A stretch of DNA of 34,125 bases from Candidatus Woesearchaeota archaeon (GCA_937912225.1 CALDOJ010000028.1:1-34125), one strand, 5' to 3'. Shown: positions 1 to 7,381, numbered from the stretch's first letter. Program-made: numbers and translations. The notes: generated by a model not told the origin, from the letters alone.

Positions 1-1
1 A

Positions 2-388
2 TTAAATAAATTTATTTTTAAAATCTTTAAAACAAGCACCACATTCATCAGGCAATTCTGCAAGATCTCTGTGAACTTTACAAGTAAGTCCTGAATTCAT
101 TATTTCATTTAGTAAAACTTGTGTTTCTCTAAGAAGATTTGTTTTATTTTTAATTTTTTCAGCAGATACTTGAATTTTTCCAAGAATTTCTTTTGTAAAT
201 TTAATTTTTTGAGCTCTTTTTGAACTAAAGTATTGACTTACTGCTGGTTCAGTAACACATAATAGCTCTGCGATTTTTTTCTGTTCCATTCCAGTCTTTT
301 TCATAGCAATTGCTAATTCTCTTCTGATAGCTGGTAGAAGATATAAAACTTCAACTTCTTGAGGTTGTGTAAGTTTTAGATTAGGCAT
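2..388 (-). CDS. HTH transcriptional regulator with C-terminal Cys cluster
   Basis: A 128-residue protein, probably a DNA-binding transcriptional regulator. Residues about 20-60 form an XRE-like helix-turn-helix (IRRELAIAMKKTG, then QKKIAELLCVTEPAVSQYFS). The C-terminal 30 residues carry three cysteines and one histidine (CKVHRDL, then DECGACF), which could bind zinc or an Fe-S cluster. This architecture resembles small archaeal predicted regulators of the COG2522 type; that assignment is from memory of the family. The start ATG lies 25-32 nt downstream of a TATA-like box at 413-420, so the mRNA is probably leaderless. The stop codon sits at the window edge and the gene is complete. The target genes are unknown; the next gene upstream on this strand is rtcB. 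Confidence 0.8.
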   Translation of the reverse strand: MPNLKLTQPQEVEVLYLLPAIRRELAIAMKKTGMEQKKIAELLCVTEPAVSQYFSSKRAQKIKFTKEILGKIQVSAEKIKNKTNLLRETQVLLNEIMNSGLTCKVHRDLAELPDECGACFKDFKNKFI

Positions 389-412
389 GATATTAACTAT
401 ATTTAATAATCG

Positions 413-420
413 TTTAAATA
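413..420 (-). promoter_or_regulatory. TATA box of the HTH regulator
   Basis: TATTTAAA on the minus strand, 25-32 nt before the ATG. This is the archaeal spacing expected for a transcript that begins at or near the start codon. Confidence 0.5.
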
Positions 421-443
421 GATTTCGAAAATTTAAGTGTTTT

Positions 444-1907
444 TTAGCCTTTTATATTACCAATTGGCCTTAATGCAACTACTTTTTTAGAAATTCCTGC
501 CATTTCAAGCGCTGCTACAACTTCTGAAATGTTTTTGTAAGCACAACCTGCTTCTTCTGCTAAACCTGTGATTGAAGCTGATTTAACATAAATACCATTT
601 TTCTCCATGTCTTTTTGAAGTTGATCTCCATTAAATGTGTGTTTAGCTTTTGATCTTGACATTGTTCTTCCTGAACCATGAGCAGTGCTTCCAAAAGTTT
701 CATCCATCGCCATTTGTGTTCCTACAAGTAAATATGATCCTGTTTCCATACTACCACCAATAATAATTGGTTGTCCTGTCTCTCGATATTTTTTTGGTAA
801 ATCTTTTTGAAATGGTCCAAATGCTCTAGTTGATCCTTTTCTATGAACAAGAACTTCTTTTCGTTCACCGTTTAAATTATGTTCTTCAACTTTTGCAATA
901 TTATGTGCCACATCATAAATTAAGTTCATTTCCATTTCTTCAGGAGATTTCTCAAAGACTCTTGAAAAACATTGTCTAACTCGATGCATAATTATTTGTC
1001 TATTAACAAATGCAACATTGGCTGCACAAGCCATTGCTTTATAATAATCTTGTCCTTCTTTGCTTTTGAATGGAGCACATGCAAGTTCTCTATCTGTTAC
1101 TGATAGTTTATAATCAGCCATTTTTTCATTAAAAATTCTTAAATAATCAGTTCCTATTTGATGACCAAAACCTCTACTTCCACAGTGAATCATCACTACA
1201 ATTTGTCCTGGTTTTGTAATTCCAAATTTCTTTGCAATTTCTTCATCAAAAATTTCATTTTCTTTAATTGTTTGAATTTCTAAATAATGATTTCCACTTC
1301 CTAAAGTTCCTAATTGTTTTATTCCTCGAGAAATCGCTTTATCACTAACAGCAGTTGGATCAGCTCCTTTTATACATCCGCCTTCTTCTATATTTTCAGC
1401 GTCTTCTTTCCATCCAAAATCATTCTCAACGCACCATTTAACTCCTTTAACCATTATTTCTTTAAACTGATCTTTGGTTATGTCTAAAAATCCTTTACAT
1501 CCAACTCCTGTTGGAACTCTTTTAAAAAGTAAATCAACTAATTCTTTTAATTTTGGTTGTACTTCTTCATAAGTAAGGTTAGTTGTTAAAAGTCTCATTC
1601 CACAATTAATATCAAACCCTATTCCTCCAGGACTAATAATTCCTTTGTCAAGATCAAATGCTGCAACTCCTCCTATTGGAAAACCATAACCCCAATGACC
1701 ATCAGGCATGCAATAAGCATATTTTTGTATTCCTGGCAAGCAAGCGACATTAGTTATTTGATTAAACACTCCATCATCCATATCTTTAATTAGTTTTTTT
1801 GTAGCAAAAACTCTAGCAGGAACTAACATTCCTTCTTTGTAACTTATTGGGAGTTCCCATACAACTTCAGATATTTTTTTTAATTCTTTTGGAGCTATTT
1901 TTATCAC
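444..1907 (-). CDS. rtcB: RNA-splicing ligase RtcB
   Basis: tRNA-splicing ligase, 487 residues, joining 2',3'-cyclic phosphate and 5'-OH RNA ends with GTP and Mn2+. Family motifs are present: MPDGHWGYGFPIGG (67-80), GGIGFDINCGMR with metal-binding Asp and Cys102, HCGSRGFGH, and HGSGRTMSRSKA with His410 in the place of the guanylated histidine. The C terminus RPIGNIKG is typical. The length is standard, so there is no intein. The archease gene lies directly upstream; archease is the known RtcB activator. The annotated start is a GTG that abuts the archease TAG. The AGGTGAT containing this GTG also reads as a Shine-Dalgarno, so the true start is uncertain by a few codons (see findings). Confidence 0.96.
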   Translation of the reverse strand: MIKIAPKELKKISEVVWELPISYKEGMLVPARVFATKKLIKDMDDGVFNQITNVACLPGIQKYAYCMPDGHWGYGFPIGGVAAFDLDKGIISPGGIGFDINCGMRLLTTNLTYEEVQPKLKELVDLLFKRVPTGVGCKGFLDITKDQFKEIMVKGVKWCVENDFGWKEDAENIEEGGCIKGADPTAVSDKAISRGIKQLGTLGSGNHYLEIQTIKENEIFDEEIAKKFGITKPGQIVVMIHCGSRGFGHQIGTDYLRIFNEKMADYKLSVTDRELACAPFKSKEGQDYYKAMACAANVAFVNRQIIMHRVRQCFSRVFEKSPEEMEMNLIYDVAHNIAKVEEHNLNGERKEVLVHRKGSTRAFGPFQKDLPKKYRETGQPIIIGGSMETGSYLLVGTQMAMDETFGSTAHGSGRTMSRSKAKHTFNGDQLQKDMEKNGIYVKSASITGLAEEAGCAYKNISEVVAALEMAGISKKVVALRPIGNIKG

Positions 1908-2330
1908 CTATAAATCTAATATTATTGTTGCTTTAAAACCTTTTTTAGTATTTTCAATTTTAAACATGTGCATTGTAACTGCTTTAACATCATTTCTCAT
2001 TTCTTGTTTTGAATTTATATTATCACCAATTAAAGTTGCTTTTAATTCATATTCTTTATGTTTGGTTATTTCTACTTTAAAATTTGAAAATAAAATTGTT
2101 TCTGCATCTTTTAAATAAATTATTTCTGCCAATAAATCAAATAGTAAAAAATCTAATTGTCTGTGCATAAGTCTGATTGTTTTAGTTATTTTTGGTTCAA
2201 CAGACTTAACATCGACCATAATATCTGATGTTGCAAATGCTGCATTTTCAAATAGCTCGTTAAGAGTTGTTCCTTCTGTTTCAAAAGCTACATCTGCAGT
2301 TGCTATTTCTTCAAGTATTTTATATTTCAT
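1908..2330 (-). CDS. Archease, RtcB activator
   Basis: A 140-residue archease-family protein, which promotes RtcB guanylation and multiple turnover. It begins MKYKILEEIATADVAFETEGTTL in shape (family start: an Asp/Ala-rich strand followed by a helix) and ends with the characteristic KGFKATIILDL. The family's acidic metal-binding residues appear to be present (Asp13 near the N terminus, the C-terminal Asp139). Its stop is followed immediately by rtcB, so the two are co-transcribed. TTTATAAA at 2354-2361 lies 24-31 nt before the ATG and no Shine-Dalgarno is visible, so translation is probably leaderless. Confidence 0.93.
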   Translation of the reverse strand: MKYKILEEIATADVAFETEGTTLNELFENAAFATSDIMVDVKSVEPKITKTIRLMHRQLDFLLFDLLAEIIYLKDAETILFSNFKVEITKHKEYELKATLIGDNINSKQEMRNDVKAVTMHMFKIENTKKGFKATIILDL

Positions 2331-2353
2331 ATTCTTTTGTAATAAATGTTTGA

Positions 2354-2361
2354 TTTATAAA
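2354..2361 (-). promoter_or_regulatory. TATA box of the archease-rtcB operon
   Basis: A perfect TTTATAAA 24-31 nt before the archease ATG, consistent with leaderless transcription of archease-rtcB. Confidence 0.6.
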
Positions 2362-2375
2362 TGTTAAGAAAAAAA

Positions 2376-3878
2376 TTATTTTTTCCAGTTTTGTAATAGA
2401 TTTGATAATAATCTTACTCCATAACCAGTAGCACCCTTAGGATTATAATGAGTTTCTTTTATGAACCAAGCTGTTCCTGCAATATCAATATGAACCCAAG
2501 GTGTTTTTTCTACAAAATTTTTTAGAAATGATCCTGCAACGATTGTTCCTGCTTCATAACCTTTCATATTACCAATATTTCTAACATCTGCAACATCTCC
2601 TTTCAAAAAATCTTGGTATTCATCCCATAATGGAAGTTCCCAAACTCTTTCATAAGTTTCATCACCTGAACTTTTTAATTTAGCGATTAATTTTTCATCC
2701 GTTCCCATTACAGCTGCTGCAGTATATCCAAGAGCCATAATACAAGCGCCTGTTAAAGTTGCTAAATCAATCATCGCATTTGGTTTATAATTTTTTTCTG
2801 CATATGCAAGTGTGTCTGCAAGTATTAATCTTCCTTCTGCATCAGTATTTAGTATTTCAATTGTTTTTTTGTTATAAGCAATTACTACATCTCCTGGTTT
2901 TTGTGCTGAAGAACCAGGCATGTTTTCTGTAAGTGGCATAAAACCAATTACTCTGTGCGGAATTTTTAAATCTACAATTGATTTCATTGTTCCTAAAACT
3001 GTTGCAGCTCCAGCCATATCAAATTTCATATCAACCATGTACGCATCTGGTTTAATATCAAGTCCACCACTATCAAAAGTTACTCCTTTTCCAACAAGTG
3101 CAATAGATTCTTTCTTTGAAGAGTTATAATCAATAATTACAAGTTTTGGTTCTTGTGAACTTCCTTGACTAACACCTAACAAGGCATTCATTTTTAATTT
3201 AGTCAATTCTTTTTTTCCAAGAATCTTGACTTTTATTGATTTATTTTTTGCAAGTTTTTTTGCTTCATTTGCCATGAATGTTGGTGTTGCAATTCCTGCA
3301 GGAGTATTAACTAAATCTCGAACATAATTTGTCGCATCAGATAATATTCGTCCTATTTTTATTCCATTATTTAATGCAAGAAGTTCTTTTTTGTCTTCTA
3401 AAAAAATGCATGAACTAATTGTTTTTATTTTATCTTTGTCTACAGTTTTATAATCTGTAAATTTATATTCTCCGAGTAAAAAACCTTCTGTAAGTGCTTG
3501 TGTTCTTTGTTCAATAGTAGTATTTTTTATTATTTTTGTTTGAAGATTTGTTGCAAACTCTTTAAAATCTTGTTTCTTAACAAACTTAGTTGTTAGACCA
3601 GCAATTTTTCTTAAAATTTCTAATGAGAATTCTTTTTCTTTTCCTAAACCTAATAAAAGAATTTTTTTTGCAGGAATCTTTTTTAAAGTTGATATTGTTT
3701 GTGATTGAAATAATTCTCCTGCAAATTGTTTTGATTTTATAATTGAAGATATTTCTCCATTTAATTGTTTATCAATTAAAGATAATTCTTTACTTAGTTT
3801 TTCCTTTTCAAAAAGTCCTATAACTAGTAAATTTGTTTTGCATGAAGTTATTTTTGTTGATTGAGAATTTATTTTCAT
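2376..3878 (-). CDS. pepA: Leucyl aminopeptidase, M17 family
   Basis: Cytosolic dinuclear-metal aminopeptidase, 500 residues, normal for family M17. The N-terminal half is the divergent macro-like domain. The catalytic half has VGKGVTFDSGGLDIKP (Lys264, Asp269, Lys276), MKFDMAGAA (Asp287) and NTDAEGR (344-350, with Asp346, Glu348 and the bicarbonate-binding Arg350). All metal ligands expected for the family are therefore present. A strong Shine-Dalgarno, AGGTGAT at 3882-3888, precedes the ATG. Unlike many neighbours it has a leader of about 75 nt with a hairpin and an overlapping frame that matches the mini-ORF family. Probable role: peptide turnover. Confidence 0.96.
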   Translation of the reverse strand: MKINSQSTKITSCKTNLLVIGLFEKEKLSKELSLIDKQLNGEISSIIKSKQFAGELFQSQTISTLKKIPAKKILLLGLGKEKEFSLEILRKIAGLTTKFVKKQDFKEFATNLQTKIIKNTTIEQRTQALTEGFLLGEYKFTDYKTVDKDKIKTISSCIFLEDKKELLALNNGIKIGRILSDATNYVRDLVNTPAGIATPTFMANEAKKLAKNKSIKVKILGKKELTKLKMNALLGVSQGSSQEPKLVIIDYNSSKKESIALVGKGVTFDSGGLDIKPDAYMVDMKFDMAGAATVLGTMKSIVDLKIPHRVIGFMPLTENMPGSSAQKPGDVVIAYNKKTIEILNTDAEGRLILADTLAYAEKNYKPNAMIDLATLTGACIMALGYTAAAVMGTDEKLIAKLKSSGDETYERVWELPLWDEYQDFLKGDVADVRNIGNMKGYEAGTIVAGSFLKNFVEKTPWVHIDIAGTAWFIKETHYNPKGATGYGVRLLSNLLQNWKK

Positions 3879-3961
3879 AATATCACCTTTGAAATTTTTA
3901 ATTTTAAAGGTCCAAAAGTTTTACTTTTGATTACCTTTTTAAAGAAAAGTGTTAATTTATT
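3875..3961 (-). promoter_or_regulatory. Hairpin leader of pepA with a startless copy of the mini-ORF frame
   Basis: The leader holds a two-part stem: AAAGGT/ACCTTT outside (3906-3911 with 3933-3938) and CAAAAG/CTTTTG inside (3913-3918 with 3924-3929). A reading frame open from 3961 ends in TGA overlapping the pepA ATG as ATGA. It encodes KKVIKSKTFGPLKLK then ISKVIL. VIKSKTFGP resembles VIKNRIFLEP ahead of the ABC ATPase. No in-frame ATG, GTG or TTG lies upstream of that segment, so this copy is either decayed or active only as RNA. Confidence 0.45.
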
Positions 3962-3978
3962 TTAATACTTTTTGATTG

Positions 3979-3986
3979 TTTATAAA
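3979..3986 (-). promoter_or_regulatory. TATA box of pepA
   Basis: TTTATAAA about 100 nt before the ATG. Transcription would start near 3955, giving a leader of roughly 75 nt. Confidence 0.45.
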
Positions 3987-4001
3987 ATATTTAATTTTTG
4001 T

Positions 4002-4712
4002 TTAATCTCTTAACATATGAATTGGATAATAAGGAACTATTGTAACTTCAGGAATATTTACTCTCTGAGGTAATTTTGCTAAAAAAATTGTTAAATCTGC
4101 TACATCTGAAGGCTGAAGTATTTTTTCTTTTTTTAAATTAGGATAATGATTCTTTACAGCAACCATTCCTGGACAAACAGTATGTACTTTAATTTTATAT
4201 TCTTTTAATTCTTCTGCAATTGATTCAGACATTTTTATCACAGCTGCTTTTGAAGCACCATATGCACTTTGTGTTGGACTACCTTTTTTACCAGAACCTG
4301 AAGAAATATTAATTATAATTCCCGATTTTTGTTTTTTCATAATTGGAATAACTAATTTTGTACAAAAATAAAGTCCTCTTATATTAAGATTAAACATGTC
4401 GTCAAAATCTTTCATTGAAAAATCATCAATTTTTCCACCTAAAGCAATTCCTGCATTATTAACTAAAATATCTACTTTACCAAACTTATTAACTACTGAA
4501 GCAATAAGTTTTTCTACCTCATTATCTTTTGTTAAATCTGCTTTGAAAGGGAAAAGTTTTCCTTTAGAATTACTCACTTTCTCGACTAAAAGATTTGATC
4601 TTCTTGCAACAGTTATTACATTTGCTCCTTCAGTTGCAAATGCTTCTGCAATTGATTCACCAATACCACTACTTGCCCCAGTTACAATGACAATTTTATC
4701 TTTAAACTTCAT
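4002..4712 (-). CDS. Short-chain dehydrogenase/reductase
   Basis: A 236-residue classical SDR, NAD(P)-dependent. The Rossmann motif TGASSGIG is at residues 12-19, the structural NNAG in the middle, and the catalytic Ser followed by YGASK near residue 155. An Arg-Arg pair at the end of the second strand (VARRSN) suggests NADP preference; this is inference. The substrate cannot be told from sequence. A good Shine-Dalgarno (AAGGTGAAATT before ATG) supports the start. The ATG overlaps the TGA of a 36-codon upstream ORF as ATGA. Confidence 0.9.
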   Translation of the reverse strand: MKFKDKIVIVTGASSGIGESIAEAFATEGANVITVARRSNLLVEKVSNSKGKLFPFKADLTKDNEVEKLIASVVNKFGKVDILVNNAGIALGGKIDDFSMKDFDDMFNLNIRGLYFCTKLVIPIMKKQKSGIIINISSGSGKKGSPTQSAYGASKAAVIKMSESIAEELKEYKIKVHTVCPGMVAVKNHYPNLKKEKILQPSDVADLTIFLAKLPQRVNIPEVTIVPYYPIHMLRD

Positions 4713-4819
4713 AATTTCACCTTATGAAATTTTGATATGGGTGAAATCAGTTGGATTTCTGAAACACAGAAACTTTCTGTTTCTGCAGGCCCAAAAATTG
4801 TAAATTTTTGTTGTTTCAT
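4709..4819 (-). CDS. Possible 36-aa leader peptide overlapping the SDR start
   Basis: ATG at 4819-4817, TGA at 4711-4709 sharing ATGA with the SDR start. The peptide begins MKQQKFTIFGPAETESF and ends KFHKVKL. KFTIFGP is similar to the frames before pepA (KSKTFGP) and the ABC ATPase (KNRIFLEP), and the ending KVKL matches KVEL and KVIL, although that ending is partly forced by the AAGGTG ribosome site and the ATGA overlap. A TATA box at 4849-4856 would start transcription only a few nt before this ATG. Coding is suggested by position and by similarity to the other frames; no expression evidence exists. Confidence 0.4.
   Translation of the reverse strand: MKQQKFTIFGPAETESFCVSEIQLISPISKFHKVKL
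4767..4810 (-). promoter_or_regulatory. Two tandem hairpins in the SDR leader
   Basis: Perfect stems CAGAAAC/GTTTCTG (4767-4773 with 4779-4785, 5-nt loop) and CAAAAATT/AATTTTTG (4792-4799 with 4803-4810, 3-nt loop). Both lie inside the 36-codon leader ORF. The second matches the CAAAAA-loop-TTTTTG stem seen in the other leaders. Confidence 0.5.
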
Positions 4820-4848
4820 TTTATTCTTAAATCAGATTCGAAAACAAT

Positions 4849-4856
4849 TATTTAAA
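4849..4856 (-). promoter_or_regulatory. TATA box of the SDR leader
   Basis: TTTAAATA on the minus strand; the predicted start near 4825 is about 6 nt before the leader-peptide ATG. Confidence 0.45.
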
Positions 4857-4867
4857 GGTTTAGAGAA

Positions 4868-5566
4868 TTATTGTAATTTTAAAGCTAAATTATTAAAATC
4901 TTTAGATGCTTTGCTTTTGGGATGAGAATGAACTATTGGATGAAATTGTTCTCTTGATTTTTCAAAATTCTTATCAAATGAAATACTGCTTATTATTGGA
5001 GTTTCTAAGAATAAAGATATTTCATGGTCTGATTGTTCTCTTAATTTTCTATTTTGATTCACAACAACTCCTAAAACAGTTTTTTTCATTTCTTCAAGTT
5101 TTTTAATTATATTAAGAGTTCCAGGCATTGATTCATTAATTGGATTAGTAACAACTAGTACTTCATCTGATGCTTCTATTACTGCAATAGCTTCTTCTTC
5201 TAAACTACTTGAGGTATCAATTATTATAGTGCTTGCTTGTTTGGTTAATTTAGTAAGTGAATTTTTAAATTTATCAAGATCTAAATTTTTTGCTCTATTA
5301 AGAGTTACATTTGTTGGAATTATTCTTAATCCTGATTTATGTTTGTGGATTATTTTATATAATTCTGAATTATCTTCTAAAGCATCATAAAGAGAAATTG
5401 AAGATTCATTATTTCCAAATTGTTTATGAACTTTTGGATTTAAAAGGTCACCATCAACTAAAAGAACATCTTCGCCCATATTATGAAGTGCAGCAGCAAG
5501 ATTAATAGAAGTTGTTGTCTTACCCACCCCTCTTTTTCCTGAAGTTACACATACAAACTTAGTCAT
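4868..5566 (-). CDS. MinD/ParA-family P-loop ATPase
   Basis: A 232-residue MinD/Mrp/ParA-type ATPase. The deviant Walker A is SGKRGVGKTTTS near the N terminus, with the signature Lys plus the P-loop Lys; DGDLLNPKVH follows, and switch II / Walker B-like IIIDTSSSLE is central. No clear amphipathic C-terminal membrane helix is visible (it ends FNNLALKLQ), so direct membrane targeting is doubtful. It starts 1 nt after the stop of a small helical gene and is the last gene of a three-gene unit, so it probably acts with those two proteins in some spatial organisation or assembly task. Cargo unknown. Confidence 0.88.
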   Translation of the reverse strand: MTKFVCVTSGKRGVGKTTTSINLAAALHNMGEDVLLVDGDLLNPKVHKQFGNNESSISLYDALEDNSELYKIIHKHKSGLRIIPTNVTLNRAKNLDLDKFKNSLTKLTKQASTIIIDTSSSLEEEAIAVIEASDEVLVVTNPINESMPGTLNIIKKLEEMKKTVLGVVVNQNRKLREQSDHEISLFLETPIISSISFDKNFEKSREQFHPIVHSHPKSKASKDFNNLALKLQ

Positions 5567-5567
5567 T

Positions 5568-6032
5568 TTAAGTAGATTCCATATCTGATTCGATTATGTT
5601 TTTAACATACTCCCAGAATTCTCTTTCCATATGATAATATTCTGTGATTACATCAATATTAACTATTTCTTCTCTATTATCAATAATTGAAATCATTGCA
5701 ACATGTCGTCTAAACTCTTGTTCTTTTTGAGGGTTAGACTTATGTAATTTTCTCATAAGTAAATATAAATTAATATTTTCTTTTATTATCTCATCTTCAA
5801 AAGTTTCTTTAATTAAATCTGCTCTTTCTCTTGGAGATAAAGGAATATCCATTATCATTCTTTTTTCTTCTGCATATTTAAGAAGAGATTCCATTATAAA
5901 GTCATAATAGTCAATCATTCTGCCTAAAGTATTTAAAAGAACATCAACTGTTCTAGTGTACTTTAAACTGACATAAATTAAATGGTCAACTCTTTTTAAT
6001 TCTTCTTTTGCATCATCTAAACATTCCATCAT
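5568..6032 (-). CDS. Helical protein of unknown function, MinD-linked (B)
   Basis: 154 residues, almost entirely alpha-helical and charged, without membrane segments or cysteine motifs. Not recognised. Its N-terminal region (AKEELKRVDHLIYVSLKYT then LLNTLGRMIDYYDFIMESLLKY) aligns without gaps to the start of the upstream gene, sharing AK, DH, LL, M-x-SL and Y. The two therefore look like diverged paralogs. The gene starts inside the 3' end of that neighbour (20-nt overlap) and is followed after 1 nt by the MinD-type ATPase, which implies translational coupling and a shared complex or process. Confidence 0.8.
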   Translation of the reverse strand: MMECLDDAKEELKRVDHLIYVSLKYTRTVDVLLNTLGRMIDYYDFIMESLLKYAEEKRMIMDIPLSPRERADLIKETFEDEIIKENINLYLLMRKLHKSNPQKEQEFRRHVAMISIIDNREEIVNIDVITEYYHMEREFWEYVKNIIESDMEST

Positions 6033-6498
6033 TTTTGCTTACAATCCTAGAAATATCCTCTATAAAAAGTTTTGTTTTTGCTATATACATTTTAATTTCA
6101 GGAACACCTAAAGTTCTCATCCTATAATTACTTGAACATATAACAAATTTATCATTTCTTGCAAACTCTATTGGGCTATTCTTATGTTCCACTATTATAT
6201 CTCTTATTTCTTGTATTAATTTTGAATATTCTTTGTTGATTTTGTATCTCTCAACGAGTTTTCCTTGAAAAATATTAAATTTTGATTGAAAAGTATCTGC
6301 AAAAGGCGGTACTCGTTTAAATAATCTTTCATATTCAACTAATGACGACATAGTGTTAATTAAAGCTGAATGTATATTATCAACAACGGCTAATAATAAT
6401 TTAGGATCTTTGACCAAAGGAAAAGTCATAATAAGCATATGATCTGCAATAATTATGTTTTTTTTGGCTTGTTCCTGAATTGTTTGGAACTGTTCCAT
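6013..6498 (-). CDS. Helical protein of unknown function, MinD-linked (A)
   Basis: 161 residues, predominantly helical, no recognised domain. The N-terminal 55 residues (AKKNIIIADHMLIMTF, LLLAVVDNIHSALIN, MSSLVEY) pair with the downstream gene's N terminus without gaps. A HEPN-like or four-helix fold is possible but no HEPN RxxxxH motif was identified. It is the first gene of the A-B-MinD unit, with TTTAAATA at 6521-6528 placed for a leaderless transcript. The C-terminal half has a few strand-like stretches (KFVICSSNYRMRTLG). Confidence 0.8.
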   Translation of the reverse strand: MEQFQTIQEQAKKNIIIADHMLIMTFPLVKDPKLLLAVVDNIHSALINTMSSLVEYERLFKRVPPFADTFQSKFNIFQGKLVERYKINKEYSKLIQEIRDIIVEHKNSPIEFARNDKFVICSSNYRMRTLGVPEIKMYIAKTKLFIEDISRIVSKNDGMFR

Positions 6499-6520
6499 GT
6501 ACTATAATAGTCAATGAAAG

Positions 6521-6528
6521 TATTTAAA
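6521..6528 (-). promoter_or_regulatory. TATA box of the A-B-MinD operon
   Basis: TTTAAATA, 23-30 nt before the ATG at 6498, so transcription probably starts at the start codon. Confidence 0.55.
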
Positions 6529-6540
6529 CTTATCGTAGAA

Positions 6541-6879
6541 TTAATCTTGAAGACTCATAATTGCTTCTGCTAAGTCTCCTTTTGAATCATCAATAGCTTT
6601 TTGTGCTACTTCTTTAGAGCAACCTATTTGATCCATAACTGTTTGAACATCTTCATCAGATATATCTGGAGTCATATCAAGAGCTCTTTCATGTTCCTCT
6701 CCAACAATTTGATATGTTTCTTGACCCATCATATTAACTTTAGAAACTTGAGGATTTGTAATTACTATCTCTTTATCAGCAAGTTTTATGATTACTTCTG
6801 TAGCTTCCATTTCTTGCTGTTGAATCCCCATTCTCTTCATAGCTTGACGCATTTGACGAGGATTCATACCTGGAATCAT
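6541..6879 (-). CDS. Nascent polypeptide-associated complex protein (archaeal NAC)
   Basis: Ribosome-associated chaperone, 112 residues, normal for archaeal NAC, which acts as a homodimer at the tunnel exit. It opens MIPGMNPRQMRQAMKRMGI, the family's N-terminal signature, followed by the NAC beta domain (EVIIKLADKEIVITNPQVSKV) and a C-terminal UBA domain (DISDEDVQTVMDQIGCSKE, ending EAIMSLQD). The ATG directly follows the TAA of the Sec61-beta gene, and a GAGGAGGG about 9 nt upstream inside that gene can serve as ribosome site. Linkage with Sec61-beta fits co-translational targeting. Confidence 0.95.
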   Translation of the reverse strand: MIPGMNPRQMRQAMKRMGIQQQEMEATEVIIKLADKEIVITNPQVSKVNMMGQETYQIVGEEHERALDMTPDISDEDVQTVMDQIGCSKEVAQKAIDDSKGDLAEAIMSLQD

Positions 6880-7047
6880 TTAGAAGAACCCTCCTCTTGC
6901 ATGTAAGAAAATTTCGATTAAAATTACTATTATTGCCAAAATAATTACATGTTCTGGTTTAAATTCTATTTTTGATTTATAGTCATCAAAATATCTTGTT
7001 ATTCCTGCTGTTGATGCAGGCATGTTAACTTTGTTATTTCTTGCCAT
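6880..7047 (-). CDS. Protein translocase subunit Sec61-beta/SecG
   Basis: A 55-residue protein. Translation gives a cytosolic N terminus with MPASTAGITRYFDDYKSK, the archaeal Sec61-beta signature, then one membrane span (HVIILAIIVILIEIFL, about residues 34-49) and a short ARGGFF tail. It is the non-essential third subunit of the SecYE-beta channel. Size and single C-terminal span fit the family. A TATA box at 7068-7075 lies 21-28 nt upstream; a GAGGT lies in the very short leader. The stop TAA abuts the NAC start, so both are one transcript. Confidence 0.92.
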   Translation of the reverse strand: MARNNKVNMPASTAGITRYFDDYKSKIEFKPEHVIILAIIVILIEIFLHARGGFF

Positions 7048-7067
7048 TGTTAAAAACCTCTGGTTTA

Positions 7068-7075
7068 TTTATAAA
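7068..7075 (-). promoter_or_regulatory. TATA box of the Sec61-beta/NAC operon
   Basis: TTTATAAA just outside the 3' end of the RNase P RNA gene, 21-28 nt before the Sec61-beta ATG. The promoter therefore starts 5 nt from the RNA gene's terminal helix. Confidence 0.5.
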
Positions 7076-7079
7076 AATT

Positions 7080-7381
7080 TGTAGAGTAGCTATAAGCCAC
7101 CTTTTGTCAATCCCCTCTTAAAAGGACGGATTGTCTTAACATTCTACTTAGCGTCTTCGACTTGCACAAGCCAGGTCTCACCGTTTCATCCTTTCCTGAA
7201 GAGACGTCAAAGGGTTAACTCCTAAACGTTGCCGTTTATTTCGCCATTATCATTCCATTCTTCAGGTGGTTTCGTTTCTGAGTGGTTGCCGTCTTTTTCA
7301 AGACCTCCCTTCCGAGAGTGACCACGATAGTGGGTGGACTTTCCTAAGTACATAGTACCTGTAGTTAAGGACTACCCTACA
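7080..7381 (-). ncRNA. rnpB: RNase P RNA
   Basis: Catalytic RNA of RNase P, about 302 nt. On the minus strand it shows the universal 5' conserved segment AGGAAAGTCC (7336-7345) and the 3' conserved segment ending GGCTTATAG (7090-7098), preceded by GACAAAAGG. The ends pair as a 10-bp P1 helix with one G-U pair: TGTAGGGTAG (7381-7372) with CTACTCTACA (7089-7080). This fixes the ends. A TATA-like TTTAAAAATA at 7401-7410 is about 25 nt upstream of the 5' end, agreeing with the P1-defined start. The region also holds GACGCTAAGTAGAATG, resembling the central conserved region near P4/P11. One of the RNase P proteins (Rnp3) is encoded at 19394-19996. Confidence 0.95.

Noticed and set aside
444..1907. 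Intein in RtcB, MCM or PolD DP2, common insertion hosts in archaea
   Set aside because: All three have normal lengths and continuous active-site motifs.
2920..3129. Plus-strand ORF opposite pepA
   Set aside because: Antisense of the catalytic domain of pepA; no independent support.
4396..4925. Plus-strand open frames opposite the SDR and its leader
   Set aside because: They are antisense shadows of the SDR gene and leader; no ribosome site or recognisable protein.
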